Position numbers and translations under genes: made by a program. Positions 8,149 to 16,892 of a stretch of DNA of 64,000 bases are shown here, piece after piece. Each line of letters begins with the position of its first letter. Positions within the stretch are counted from its first letter, which is position 1. Where the stretch lies: contig NZ_VTZU01000037.1 in NCBI RefSeq assembly GCF_008370685.1, forward strand, positions 1 through 64,000. Direction: 5' to 3'. Source of the DNA: Aquimarina sp. RZ0. Its GTDB lineage: Bacteria > Bacteroidota > Bacteroidia > Flavobacteriales > Flavobacteriaceae. Under the pieces are notes generated by a model. That model saw only the letters and a program-made list of their open reading frames with translations, did not search any database and had not been told where the DNA came from.

Positions 8149-9535
8149 CTTTGATACTTTTTTTTACATCATTTAAAAAAATGGGTGGTCGTTGGTCGTT
8201 GGTGTCAGTTTTAAAATGTATGTTAGACATCTCCAGATACTCCAGATGTCTTCCAAAGATTCCGTACCCAGGTAATACCTCAAAAAAACTATATTCAGGA
8301 TATTTATCAACTTGTTCACTAACCTCTTTGATTCCTGAAGAGATACCACCTCCAGGGAGTGTGATATCTATATTTTGAAGTTTTATAGTTCCTATTTTAT
8401 GATTAGGTGTTCCGGTTATAAAAATTCCTGAAGGAGGCGATATCCTTGATGTTTTCAGGTTTCTTGTAGAGCCAGTTATATTTTTAATTGTTACATTGTG
8501 TATAGAACCTACTTTTTGCCTGGAGGCATTTCTATATGTTCTGAGTCGTTCACCAAGACGAATAAAAACAGGCATGTCTACAGAATCCATTTTAATGCCA
8601 TCAATATCAATATCATGAATATTAGCACCATCAACACTCAACATTTTTATGCCACCGCCACGTGTATCTCTGATCTGGCAATCTCTAATTTGAATATTAT
8701 AAAAATCGCCCATCGATTCAGTGCCAAATTTTAAAGCCCCCCATTCACTTTTTAGCGTACAATTAGTTACTTTAATTGTATGGGTTGGTAATGGACTGGT
8801 GGTTTTAAAACAAATAGCATCATCTCCCGTATCAATTGAACAGTTTTTGATGGTTGCATTAAAACTAGAATCCAGATCAATACCATCATTGTTATGATGT
8901 GCGTGACTATAGATAGAGATATTATCCACCATAATATCATGAGACTGATAGAAATGACAGGTCCAGGCCGCTGGTTGACGTAATTTTATATCTCTGATTG
9001 TTATAGTAGACGATTTTACAAATCGTAATAAAAATGGGCGATTGATGCCAAATTTTTTGTCAGTGTCATCAATACCCAGTTCTTTTTTCTTGACAACGAT
9101 ATTTTTATGTAAAAATGCGGTTCCATTTCCATCAATAGTCCCTTTTCCAATAATTTTAATATTTGAAGCATTTACCGCACCTATTAGGCAGTTACCACGT
9201 TCTTGCCCCGTAGCATCTACAAACGTATCAATACTCTGATAATCGTTAGGATTAGAACTCCCTATCAAGCTGGCATTCTCATTAATATGTATAGTTACAT
9301 TATCTTTTAATAAAACAGTACCACTGATATATATACCTTCTTTGATAACTACAGTTCCTCCTCCTTTTTTATGGCAGGCATCAATTGCCAGTTGGATCGA
9401 ACGGGTATTAATTTGTATACTATCCCCAACAGCTCCATAATCACGAATGTCAAATTGTCCGTCTTTTATCACGTTAGTACAGGAAATAACCGATATGAGA
9501 ATTCCCCAAATAAAAATAATAGTTCTAAAATTCAT
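8039..9535 (-). CDS. GH28 (polygalacturonase-family) beta-helix lipoprotein, copy 1
   Basis: A 498-residue right-handed beta-helix protein of the GH28 family. The lipoprotein signal ends ISVISC (Cys19), followed by the usual opening FDIRDYGAVGDS. Catalytic aspartates are Asp220/Asp222 in NDGIDLDSS (the NTD position of classic members) and Asp238-Asp239 in TGDDAICF. The classic G-H-G and R-I-K blocks are changed (SEWGALKFG and GGGIKML), as in exo-acting or non-pectin members. Its ATG overlaps the stop of the preceding GH28 gene (TAATG), and its own 3' end overlaps the sulfatase, so the three genes are translationally linked. GH28 usually cuts alpha-galacturonosyl or rhamnosyl linkages, which porphyran and agar lack. 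The substrate here is therefore open. Confidence 0.85.
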   Translation of the reverse strand: MNFRTIIFIWGILISVISCTNVIKDGQFDIRDYGAVGDSIQINTRSIQLAIDACHKKGGGTVVIKEGIYISGTVLLKDNVTIHINENASLIGSSNPNDYQSIDTFVDATGQERGNCLIGAVNASNIKIIGKGTIDGNGTAFLHKNIVVKKKELGIDDTDKKFGINRPFLLRFVKSSTITIRDIKLRQPAAWTCHFYQSHDIMVDNISIYSHAHHNNDGIDLDSSFNATIKNCSIDTGDDAICFKTTSPLPTHTIKVTNCTLKSEWGALKFGTESMGDFYNIQIRDCQIRDTRGGGIKMLSVDGANIHDIDIDGIKMDSVDMPVFIRLGERLRTYRNASRQKVGSIHNVTIKNITGSTRNLKTSRISPPSGIFITGTPNHKIGTIKLQNIDITLPGGGISSGIKEVSEQVDKYPEYSFFEVLPGYGIFGRHLEYLEMSNIHFKTDTNDQRPPIFLNDVKKSIKDGIESTQDQQKVKIISNKNGAIISFDELNKSTKTHL

Positions 9536-10938
9536 TAATTATTCCTTTTAACTGAGCTGTTAGCAATTGGTTTTCTATTGGCATATGCATTAGAAACTTC
9601 TCCGTCTATGACATCATCAAAAATAATGGGTAGCCTTGCATCTTTTTTTATAGTGGTTAAGTGTATATTATCAAGATACAATCCTTTAATATGTCTTGCA
9701 TAGATTCCATAAGAAGGCAAAGTGCCTATCAGATGAAACTCTGGCCACCAATTTTTTAAGACGTCAAGTGTATATTCTTTAAGAACTGTTTTTTTGGCAT
9801 CTTCTACAGTTCCTTCTCCAGAAACAGTCATTCTAATATTTGAAAGTGTTATATTTTCTATATAATGATCCGTTATTCCGGTTATAAAAATAGCAGCGTC
9901 TTTATTCAGATCACGATTATCTATTACCATATTACTGAATATAAAGTCTCGCATAGATTTCATAGGATACATTTCTTCTGGTGCATCTACGCAAGCTTTC
10001 TGTTGCGCAAAAGTCATAAAAATAGGTCGGGGAACATTCTTCATAATCAGATTAGAGAACACCATGTTTTTCATTTTACCACCTTCATTCATCTGTATTT
10101 TTAAGCCGGTATCATCAATATCACTAAAGGTACAATTACTCACGGTTACAGATTCAAAATTCCCTCTGGAGAGAAGCCCAATCCGCATACCTGCCCATTT
10201 ACTTTGGAAAGTACAATTGGTAATCACTACATTTTTGCACGGAATATCAGGTTGAGAAGCCTGTAAACAAATAGAATCATCACTGGTATTAAAAGAACTA
10301 TTTGATACACGCACATTAGAACATCCATCAAAATCGAGACCATCTCCGTTATGATTAACCCTACTATGAATCTTGATTCCATCCACAACAATTTCGTTAC
10401 AATATAAAAATGCAGAAGTCCAGGCAGCAGGGTTAATAATCTGTACATCTCTTATATGTATATCCGTACTATTCATGAACCGAATGAGCATGGGGCGACC
10501 TGTTTCTTTATTAAAATTCTTAGGGTGACCATTTCCATCAATAGTTCCATATCCTTCAATACTTATTGATTTAACTCCATCAGCAAAGATCAGACAACGA
10601 TCCATATGAGGTTCGTTTTTATACATATTCTTATGTGTATTATCAGAATAATCTTTGATATAAGGACTTCCTAATAAGATTGCTCCATTTTCTATATGCA
10701 GTGTAACAAAGTCTTTTAAAAAAATAGTGCCAACAAGTACTTTTTTGCCAGCAGGTATTAATACAGTACCTCCGCCATTTTTTGTAGCAGTATCTATTGC
10801 CTTCTGTACTGCTTGAGTGTCTTTATGGATTCCATTACCGATGGCACCAAAATCCAATACGTTATATTCCTTAGAAAAACAGCATGAAACTGCAAATAAG
10901 AAACAAATCATTATTAATTTTTCATTATATCTGATCAT
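9535..10938 (-). CDS. GH28 (polygalacturonase-family) beta-helix protein, copy 2
   Basis: About 467 residues from the chosen ATG at 10938, which gives a clean export signal (MIRYNEKLIMICFLFAVSC). An in-frame ATG at 10962 would add eight residues. The opening EYNVLDFGAIGNGIHKD and later repeats are typical of the GH28 beta-helix. The catalytic set is Asp202/Asp204 in GDGLDFDG and Asp220-Asp221 in TSDDSICL, followed by DTGLKIQM in place of the R-I-K block. It is a paralogue of the next gene (8039-9535) in fold and motif order, but the two are well diverged, so the duplication is old or they were acquired separately. It follows the GH2 gene by 44 bp and is joined to copy 1 by TAATG. Its substrate is unknown. 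Confidence 0.83.
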   Translation of the reverse strand: MIRYNEKLIMICFLFAVSCCFSKEYNVLDFGAIGNGIHKDTQAVQKAIDTATKNGGGTVLIPAGKKVLVGTIFLKDFVTLHIENGAILLGSPYIKDYSDNTHKNMYKNEPHMDRCLIFADGVKSISIEGYGTIDGNGHPKNFNKETGRPMLIRFMNSTDIHIRDVQIINPAAWTSAFLYCNEIVVDGIKIHSRVNHNGDGLDFDGCSNVRVSNSSFNTSDDSICLQASQPDIPCKNVVITNCTFQSKWAGMRIGLLSRGNFESVTVSNCTFSDIDDTGLKIQMNEGGKMKNMVFSNLIMKNVPRPIFMTFAQQKACVDAPEEMYPMKSMRDFIFSNMVIDNRDLNKDAAIFITGITDHYIENITLSNIRMTVSGEGTVEDAKKTVLKEYTLDVLKNWWPEFHLIGTLPSYGIYARHIKGLYLDNIHLTTIKKDARLPIIFDDVIDGEVSNAYANRKPIANSSVKRNN

Positions 10939-10982
10939 AACTATTTGTTTTATTATTTGCAATTAATATTGTTTTGTATTCT

Positions 10983-13478
10983 CTATTTTGACAGGAGTAC
11001 AATCGTTTCAGTAGTCAAACCATCTGCTGTAGCTTTTATAGTAATCTTGCCGGGTTTTTCTTGAGATCTAACAATCAATTGGCACAGTCCGTTAAATGCT
11101 TTTCTAGAATTAGCCTGAAAAGATTCTAAAGAAGTTTGATCACCATTTCCTACGGCAGCTAGAACTCCTGCGCCTGATATTTCGAATTGTATTTTATTAT
11201 TTGCTCTGGGACATAGATTTCCGGATTTATCCTCTATCCTTATGGTAATGAAGGAAAGGTCTTCTCCATCGGCATTGATTTCTGTTCTGTCAGCAATTAA
11301 TTTTATTCTAGCAGGAGCACTGGCAGTTTTAATTTCTTTTTCGACAACTGCGGCACCATTTTTATATCCAATAACTTTAATACTTCCAGGTTGGTAGGGT
11401 ACATTCCAGGAAAGTCTGTATTTAGAAGTATACATTCCTTTTTTGAATCCATGAAATTCTGCAGGGAGTTTTGTTGTGTCTACTCCTTTTATTTTTTTAC
11501 CAAAGGATTTTCCATTTACAATTAACTCAACCTCATCGCAATTGGTGTAAGAGTATATGGGGATATTATCTCCTTCTTTGCCTTCCCAGTTCCAATGTGG
11601 TAATACGTGAACCATAGGTTCAGATGTCCACTGACTTTGGTATAAGTAATATCGATCTTTAGGAAAACCGCAAAGATCTACTGGAGCAAAATAAGATGAT
11701 TTTGAAGGCCAGTCATCATTCCAATACCCATCCGTAGAGTTATCTCTTCCTCCATATGGAGTGGGTTCACCAAGATAATCAAATCCTGTCCAGATAAACT
11801 CTCCCAATGAAAAAGGATTTTGTTTCTGAAAATCGAATTCTACATCAGGAGGATATGCCCATACAGGTCCGGTATTTACATCATAACTGGATACATGTCC
11901 GGTTTCTTTTTGGTGTAATGCTTGTATAGGAAATTGATATTCTCCACGGCTACTGGTTTGTGATGAGGTTTCAGATCCATAAATAATCATCTCGGGATTT
12001 TGCTCTTTAATTTCTGCATAATTAGCTGGGTGATAGTTAATCCCTACGACATCCACCTGATATGCTAGTTTATTAACAAAAGGAGCCGGGTAATAATTAA
12101 ATCCAATAGTTGTTGGCCTGGTATTATCCTCATTGTGACAAATATCATTAAGTCGCTTTGTAAGTATCCAACCATCTTTTTCTGCCTGTTCCAAAATTTC
12201 ATTTCCAATACTCCACATAATAACCGAAGGATGATTACGATCTCTTTTGATCATATCTCGTAAATCTTTCTCATGCCATTTGTCAAAGTATTTATTATAT
12301 CCGTTAGGGACTTTCCCTTTTTTCCACTCATCAAAAGCTTCTACAATGACAACAATCCCAAGACGATCACAAACTTCTAATAGCTCTGGTGAAGGAGGAT
12401 TATGACTTGTTCTCAATGCATTTACTCCCATACTTTTCATAATTTGCATCTGTCTTTCTTTTGCTCGATAGCTTATGGCAGCTCCTAAGGCTCCCTGATC
12501 ATGATGCATACAAACCCCGTTAAGTTCTACAGGGGTGTCATTTAGAAAGAATCCTTTATTTGCATCAAAACGAATAGAACGTACTCCAAAAGTACTTTTA
12601 TAGGAGTCGATTAGATTTTTATCTATTTTTAGATTGCTTTCTGTTGTGTAGAGATACGGAGTATGAATATCCCACAATTTAGGGTTTGATATTTCTATAG
12701 TTTGTGCAACAGATTTTTCTGATCCATGTGTTAACGCTACAGTAGAAGAAGTAGAATCTACTACATTTCCGTTAGCATCTTTTATAATAGTCTCTAGTAT
12801 TACATTAGAAGGTGTACCTACGTTTTTTACCTTGGTTTTTATACTAACAATTGCTTTTTGATCTGTTATTTCTGGCGTAGTGATATAGGTTCCCCATTGA
12901 GAAATATGAACTGAATTGTTAATTTTTAGCCTGACATTGCGATAGATTCCTGCTCCTGTATACCATCTTGCTGCAAGATCTTCTGGGGATAATTGAACAG
13001 CGATGACATTATCTTCTCCAAATTTGATATGAGGGGTTAAATCAAATTCAAAACCGATATATCCATAAGGTCTTTCGCCAATATAATTACCATTAAGCCA
13101 GACTTTGGCATTGTTCATAGCGCCATCAAATTCTATAGAAATTTGTTGATTTTGATGTTTCTTGTCTATAGTAAAATGTTTTCTATACCATCCTGTGCCA
13201 TGAACAGGAAGCCCACCAGTTCTGGCATTGTATTTATTATCAAAAGGTCCTTCGATCGCCCAATCATGTGGTAAATTTAGACTACGCCACTTAGAATCAT
13301 CTAGACCGATAGTTTCGCCTCCTTCAATTACTCCTTTACTAAAAAGCCACTTTTTATTGAAGTTTTGATCCTCTACAGGTGGTAACTTTTCTATGTTTTT
13401 TGAGCAAGAAATACATACAGTAAATAATGGTAATAACCAGAATAATATTGAAATTATTGGAGATTTAATTAGATTCAT
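10983..13478 (-). CDS. GH2 beta-galactosidase-type lipoprotein
   Basis: An 831-residue GH2 enzyme with a lipoprotein signal (LFTVCISC, Cys25). Domain order: sugar-binding beta-sandwich (about 40-185, GTGWYRKHF), immunoglobulin-like domain (190-300), TIM barrel (about 305-600), a DUF4982-type domain (about 620-700) and a C-terminal Ig-like domain (about 725-831). The catalytic pair is intact: acid/base Glu427 in WSIGNEILE and nucleophile Glu503 in YGSETSS. Family function is exo-removal of beta-D-galactose (or a related beta-linked sugar) in the periplasm. In this cluster it would remove terminal beta-D-galactose from oligogalactans between the steps done by sulfatase and GH29. It lies between the mutarotase (51 bp) and GH28 genes in one long transcript. 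Confidence 0.87.
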   Translation of the reverse strand: MNLIKSPIISILFWLLPLFTVCISCSKNIEKLPPVEDQNFNKKWLFSKGVIEGGETIGLDDSKWRSLNLPHDWAIEGPFDNKYNARTGGLPVHGTGWYRKHFTIDKKHQNQQISIEFDGAMNNAKVWLNGNYIGERPYGYIGFEFDLTPHIKFGEDNVIAVQLSPEDLAARWYTGAGIYRNVRLKINNSVHISQWGTYITTPEITDQKAIVSIKTKVKNVGTPSNVILETIIKDANGNVVDSTSSTVALTHGSEKSVAQTIEISNPKLWDIHTPYLYTTESNLKIDKNLIDSYKSTFGVRSIRFDANKGFFLNDTPVELNGVCMHHDQGALGAAISYRAKERQMQIMKSMGVNALRTSHNPPSPELLEVCDRLGIVVIVEAFDEWKKGKVPNGYNKYFDKWHEKDLRDMIKRDRNHPSVIMWSIGNEILEQAEKDGWILTKRLNDICHNEDNTRPTTIGFNYYPAPFVNKLAYQVDVVGINYHPANYAEIKEQNPEMIIYGSETSSQTSSRGEYQFPIQALHQKETGHVSSYDVNTGPVWAYPPDVEFDFQKQNPFSLGEFIWTGFDYLGEPTPYGGRDNSTDGYWNDDWPSKSSYFAPVDLCGFPKDRYYLYQSQWTSEPMVHVLPHWNWEGKEGDNIPIYSYTNCDEVELIVNGKSFGKKIKGVDTTKLPAEFHGFKKGMYTSKYRLSWNVPYQPGSIKVIGYKNGAAVVEKEIKTASAPARIKLIADRTEINADGEDLSFITIRIEDKSGNLCPRANNKIQFEISGAGVLAAVGNGDQTSLESFQANSRKAFNGLCQLIVRSQEKPGKITIKATADGLTTETIVLLSK

Positions 13479-13529
13479 GTGCTTTGCTTTTGGTTAGGTT
13501 GAAATCTTGATTTTAAACAGGGAATACTA

Positions 13530-13871
13530 TTATAATTTGAATATTTGTTCCATCGGCACCCATTTTTCATCGTTTTCTGCCCAAGGTAATCTTTGTTGGA
13601 ATGTATCCATTAAAGTTTCCCATTCTTTAACCTTTGGATTCTCAGCATCCATAGCGGCTTTTTTTACCGGATCAAAGGTGTCATCCACTTCCATGATCAT
13701 AAAGAGTCGATTTCCGGTAAGATAAATTTGCATATCTACAATTCCCGCATCTTTAATACTCTTAGTGATTTCGGGCCACTCATTACCAGCGGCATGGTAT
13801 TTTTTATATGTTTCTATCAGTTTTGGATCGTTTTTTAGATCACAGGATAGACAATATCTTTTGGTATTCAT
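13530..13871 (-). CDS. L-rhamnose mutarotase-family (COG3254) sugar mutarotase
   Basis: A 113-residue protein of the RhaM/COG3254 family, recognisable from CLSCDLKNDP, the central HAAGNEWPEI, the IYLTGNRLFMIMEV strand and the C-terminal LPWA.....W.PMEQIF. Family members interconvert alpha and beta anomers of L-sugars such as L-rhamnose. Relatives are common in L-fucose and L-galactose gene clusters. It is cytoplasmic with no signal peptide. The gene follows the symporter gene with only 3 bp between them, so import and anomer equilibration are probably co-translated. In this pathway it would supply the anomer used by the sugar dehydrogenase. L-galactose specificity is inferred from context. 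Confidence 0.8.
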   Translation of the reverse strand: MNTKRYCLSCDLKNDPKLIETYKKYHAAGNEWPEITKSIKDAGIVDMQIYLTGNRLFMIMEVDDTFDPVKKAAMDAENPKVKEWETLMDTFQQRLPWAENDEKWVPMEQIFKL

Positions 13872-13874
13872 TTT

Positions 13875-15203
13875 TTAACTGTTTTTTTGAATTTTAGAAA
13901 CATATAAACCGTAAAGCCCCACTACAGCGACACATATTAAAGGCATAATAAATGAGAATTTTACTTCTGGAATTCCAAGGATTAAGGTGTCTGCTAACTG
14001 GTCTCCTCCTATATCAATAATCAACCCTTGTATTGGAGGAAAAATAGCTCCTCCTACAATTGCCATTACCAAAAAGGCAGAACCTACTTTTGCCTCATCA
14101 CCCATATCTTTTAGTGCAATACCATAGATTGTTGGGAACATAATAGACATAAAAACAGAAATACATACTAATGATATCAGTCCCGGCATACCTGGCATTA
14201 AGATTGCACCGGTACAGCAAATAATAGCTAATAGCGCAAATAATGAAAGTAGTCTGGGAGCTTTGAGCTTACTTAAGAGTGCAGTTCCAAGAAAACGACC
14301 TCCGAGAAATATCCCCATAGCAATCATGTTCCAATAAGTAGCATTTAATTCTCTGCCAGCAGCTCCTGTTTCATTGATATACTGAACATATTGGTATATA
14401 GCTGTCCAGCACATGATTTGGGCACCTACATAAAACATTTGGGCAATAACACCTGGAAAAAAAGCTTTTTTAGCAAATATTTTTTTGATAGATTCTTTAA
14501 AAGTTAATGATACTTGTTCTTGTACAGTTGGGATTTTTGTCACTAAAACTAACCCTAAAATAATCAAAACAACTACACCAATACCTAAATAAGGATAACT
14601 TATGATACTTAGATCTTCAGTCTTTATGGATGCTTTTGCTGCTTGATCAAGAGCAGCATAAGATTCTTCATTATATTTAGCGGATTGTATTTGCCCTAGT
14701 ACAACAAATTGAGCAATCATCATACCTGATAAAGATCCAATTGGATTAAATGATTGAGCCAGGTTTAATCGTTGTGTGGCAGTCTCTTTTGCACCCAAAG
14801 ATAGAATCAAAGGGTTGGACGTAGTTTCTAATAAAGCTAAACCACAAGTGATAATATAAAGTGACAACAGAAAGAAACCATAACTCTCTAAACTGGAAGC
14901 AGGAAAAAACATAAATGCTCCAAATGCATATAATAGTAATCCTAAGATTATTCCAGATTTATAACTTTTCCACCTAATAAATAAGGCTGCAGGTAATGCC
15001 ATACATCCATATCCAAAATAAAATGCAAACTGAACCAGATAGGCTTGAAACCAGCTTAGTTCCGGCATTACTTTTTTGAAAGCAGTAACCATTGGATTTG
15101 TAACATCATTTGCAAAACCCCATAAAGCAAAAAGAGTCGTAATAACAATAAAAGGGACTAGTAATTCCTTACTTACAATAGGAGTTTTTTTGATATTTTC
15201 CAT
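13875..15203 (-). CDS. fucP: FucP-type L-fucose/L-galactose:H+ symporter (MFS)
   Basis: A 442-residue inner-membrane transporter with about 12 hydrophobic segments and a central loop near residues 170-195. The FucP signatures are near the start of helix 1 and 2 (LFALWGFANDVTNP, LVQFAFYFGYGCMALPA) and in LLETTSNPLILSLG. FucP family members carry L-fucose and often L-galactose, which differ only at C6. The gene sits between the sugar dehydrogenase and the mutarotase. It is the only inner-membrane sugar carrier in the window, so it is the best candidate for bringing in the released L-sugar. The gene symbol reflects the family; the true substrate here is inferred to be L-galactose. Confidence 0.85.
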   Translation of the reverse strand: MENIKKTPIVSKELLVPFIVITTLFALWGFANDVTNPMVTAFKKVMPELSWFQAYLVQFAFYFGYGCMALPAALFIRWKSYKSGIILGLLLYAFGAFMFFPASSLESYGFFLLSLYIITCGLALLETTSNPLILSLGAKETATQRLNLAQSFNPIGSLSGMMIAQFVVLGQIQSAKYNEESYAALDQAAKASIKTEDLSIISYPYLGIGVVVLIILGLVLVTKIPTVQEQVSLTFKESIKKIFAKKAFFPGVIAQMFYVGAQIMCWTAIYQYVQYINETGAAGRELNATYWNMIAMGIFLGGRFLGTALLSKLKAPRLLSLFALLAIICCTGAILMPGMPGLISLVCISVFMSIMFPTIYGIALKDMGDEAKVGSAFLVMAIVGGAIFPPIQGLIIDIGGDQLADTLILGIPEVKFSFIMPLICVAVVGLYGLYVSKIQKNS

Positions 15204-15254
15204 AATCTATTAGGTATTGTTAGTGTTAATAATATTAGATTCTATATTGATTAT

Positions 15255-16046
15255 TTATTCTGTCAATAATGCTCTGTCCAGATGAACATATCCACCATCA
15301 ATAGTAATAAATTGCCCGGTAGTATGGGAAGATTTTTCTGAAATCACAAAAAGACAGGTATCTGCAATTTCTTGTGGAGAGGTCATACGATTTTCTAATG
15401 GTATTTTTTTTACAATAGCTTGTAATTTTTCTTCACCATTTTCTAAGGTTTTGATCCAATTATCATAGGCAGGTGTCCAACTTTCTGCAATAACAATTGC
15501 ATTGGATCGAATTCCATCTTTAATTAAATCTACAGCCCATTCTCTTGTTAATCCCAGGACACCTCCTTTAGAAGCGGCATATCCCGAGGTACCCCCTTGT
15601 CCTGTTAGCGCTACTTTAGAACCAATGTTTAGAATGTTTCCCTTTACTTTTTTGATATAAGGAAGACAAAATTTAGTCATTGCAAAAAAACTTACCATAT
15701 TGAGTTTAAGGGAGTACATAAAATCATCAATAGAAGCATCTAATCCAACGCCATCATTAACCCCCACATTATTGATCAAAGCATCAATTCTGCCATATGT
15801 GTCACCAATTTTTTTTGCAGCCATTTCAATTTGGTCAGCATCAGAAAGATCAGTCTTTACAAAGATGGAATTGATACCTCTCTCTTGTAGCTCTTTTTCA
15901 TACCCAAATCCACGATCATTTCTACAAACAATGACAGGTATTGCTCCTTCATCTGCTAATGTTTGTACAATAGTTTCTCCAATACTTCCCTTGATCCCTG
16001 CAGCACCGGTAACTACAACTACTTTATCTTTTAATTTTAAATCCAT
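15255..16046 (-). CDS. SDR-family sugar 1-dehydrogenase (L-galactose/L-fucose dehydrogenase)
   Basis: A 263-residue classical short-chain dehydrogenase. The cofactor loop is TGAAGIKGSIG (13-23), with an insert versus the usual TGxxxGxG. Then come NNVG (92-95), catalytic Ser143 in NIGSKVAL, and Tyr156/Lys160 in YAASK. The C-terminus (TGQFITIDGG) is typical. It lies between the symporter and the COG3618 lactonase, so the predicted reaction is oxidation of the sugar at C1 to a 1,5-lactone, which the next enzyme opens. Similar SDRs act on L-fucose. The downstream enzymes present here (L-galactonate-type dehydrogenase, UxaB, UxaA) favour L-galactose. The protein is cytoplasmic. Specificity is inferred. 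Confidence 0.8.
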   Translation of the reverse strand: MDLKLKDKVVVVTGAAGIKGSIGETIVQTLADEGAIPVIVCRNDRGFGYEKELQERGINSIFVKTDLSDADQIEMAAKKIGDTYGRIDALINNVGVNDGVGLDASIDDFMYSLKLNMVSFFAMTKFCLPYIKKVKGNILNIGSKVALTGQGGTSGYAASKGGVLGLTREWAVDLIKDGIRSNAIVIAESWTPAYDNWIKTLENGEEKLQAIVKKIPLENRMTSPQEIADTCLFVISEKSSHTTGQFITIDGGYVHLDRALLTE

Positions 16047-16061
16047 AATATATTTTTTGGT

Positions 16062-16892
16062 CTAGTGCAGCTGATAAAATTCAACGGCATTGCCTCCCAT
16101 AATTTTTTGTTGATCTTCGTTGGTAAACGTACTGATATAGGTGTCAATTATTCCTTTTACAGATTGATATGTTCCTCCTAAAAGGCAAACCGGCCAATCT
16201 GAACCATACATAATTCTATCTGTTCCAAAAATTTCGAAAACTATATCTAGATAAGGAACGAAATCATCATATTTCCAGTTTTTCCAATCTGCTTCTGTAA
16301 CCATTCCGGAAACTTTGCAATACACATTTTTATGTACTGCTATTTGGCGCATATATTTTTCCCAATCTTCTATATGTCCTTCTTTTATATTTGGTTTTGC
16401 AATATGATCTATAACAAAACGGTGTTCCGGAAATTCATTAATCAATTGCACTGTAGCTTCTAGTTGTGCAGGGAATATTAAAATATCATAAGCGAACCCA
16501 TATTCTTTTAATAAAGCGATCCCTTTTTTAAATTGCTCGCCAATTATAAAATTAGGATCAGCTTCATCCTGTACTACATGTCTGAAACCTTTTATTATTT
16601 TATATTGGGCGTAATGCTGCAAGCGTTCTCTCAGGTTTTCTGAACGTAGATCTACCCATCCGACGATTCCTTTTATGAAACTATTTTTCTTTGCAAGACT
16701 CAAAAGGAAATCAGTTTCGTTTTCAGATTGATCTGCCTGAACTGCTACGCATCCGTCTATTCCATTTTTTTGATATACTTGATAAAGATCTTCCGGTAGA
16801 TAATCTTGTTGCAATACTTTCATTTGATCATTAATCCAACTGTGTTTTACTGGATGATATTGCCAAAAATGTTGATGAGAATCTATGGTCAT
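16062..16892 (-). CDS. COG3618 amidohydrolase-superfamily sugar lactonase (L-galactono-/L-fuconolactonase)
   Basis: A 276-residue TIM-barrel hydrolase. The metal motif is at the start (DSHQHFW, His6 and His8), followed by GIVGWVDLRS, KGFRHVVQDE, VIDHIAKP, VSGMVTEADW and the terminal metal-site Asp232 in MYGSDWPVC. This set is diagnostic of COG3618 lactonases acting on L-fucono- and L-galactono-lactones. The first ATG overlaps the UxaB stop by four bases (ATGA), and the SDR follows after 15 bp, so lactone formation and hydrolysis are made together. The predicted product is L-galactonate. It is cytoplasmic. Confidence 0.85.
   Translation of the reverse strand: MTIDSHQHFWQYHPVKHSWINDQMKVLQQDYLPEDLYQVYQKNGIDGCVAVQADQSENETDFLLSLAKKNSFIKGIVGWVDLRSENLRERLQHYAQYKIIKGFRHVVQDEADPNFIIGEQFKKGIALLKEYGFAYDILIFPAQLEATVQLINEFPEHRFVIDHIAKPNIKEGHIEDWEKYMRQIAVHKNVYCKVSGMVTEADWKNWKYDDFVPYLDIVFEIFGTDRIMYGSDWPVCLLGGTYQSVKGIIDTYISTFTNEDQQKIMGGNAVEFYQLH

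Noticed and set aside
9865-10448. Opposite-strand and shifted open frames inside the GH28 genes and similar frames elsewhere
   Set aside because: They lie within strongly supported genes, have low-complexity His/Ile/Phe-rich translations and no recognisable domains, so they are shadows of the real frames.
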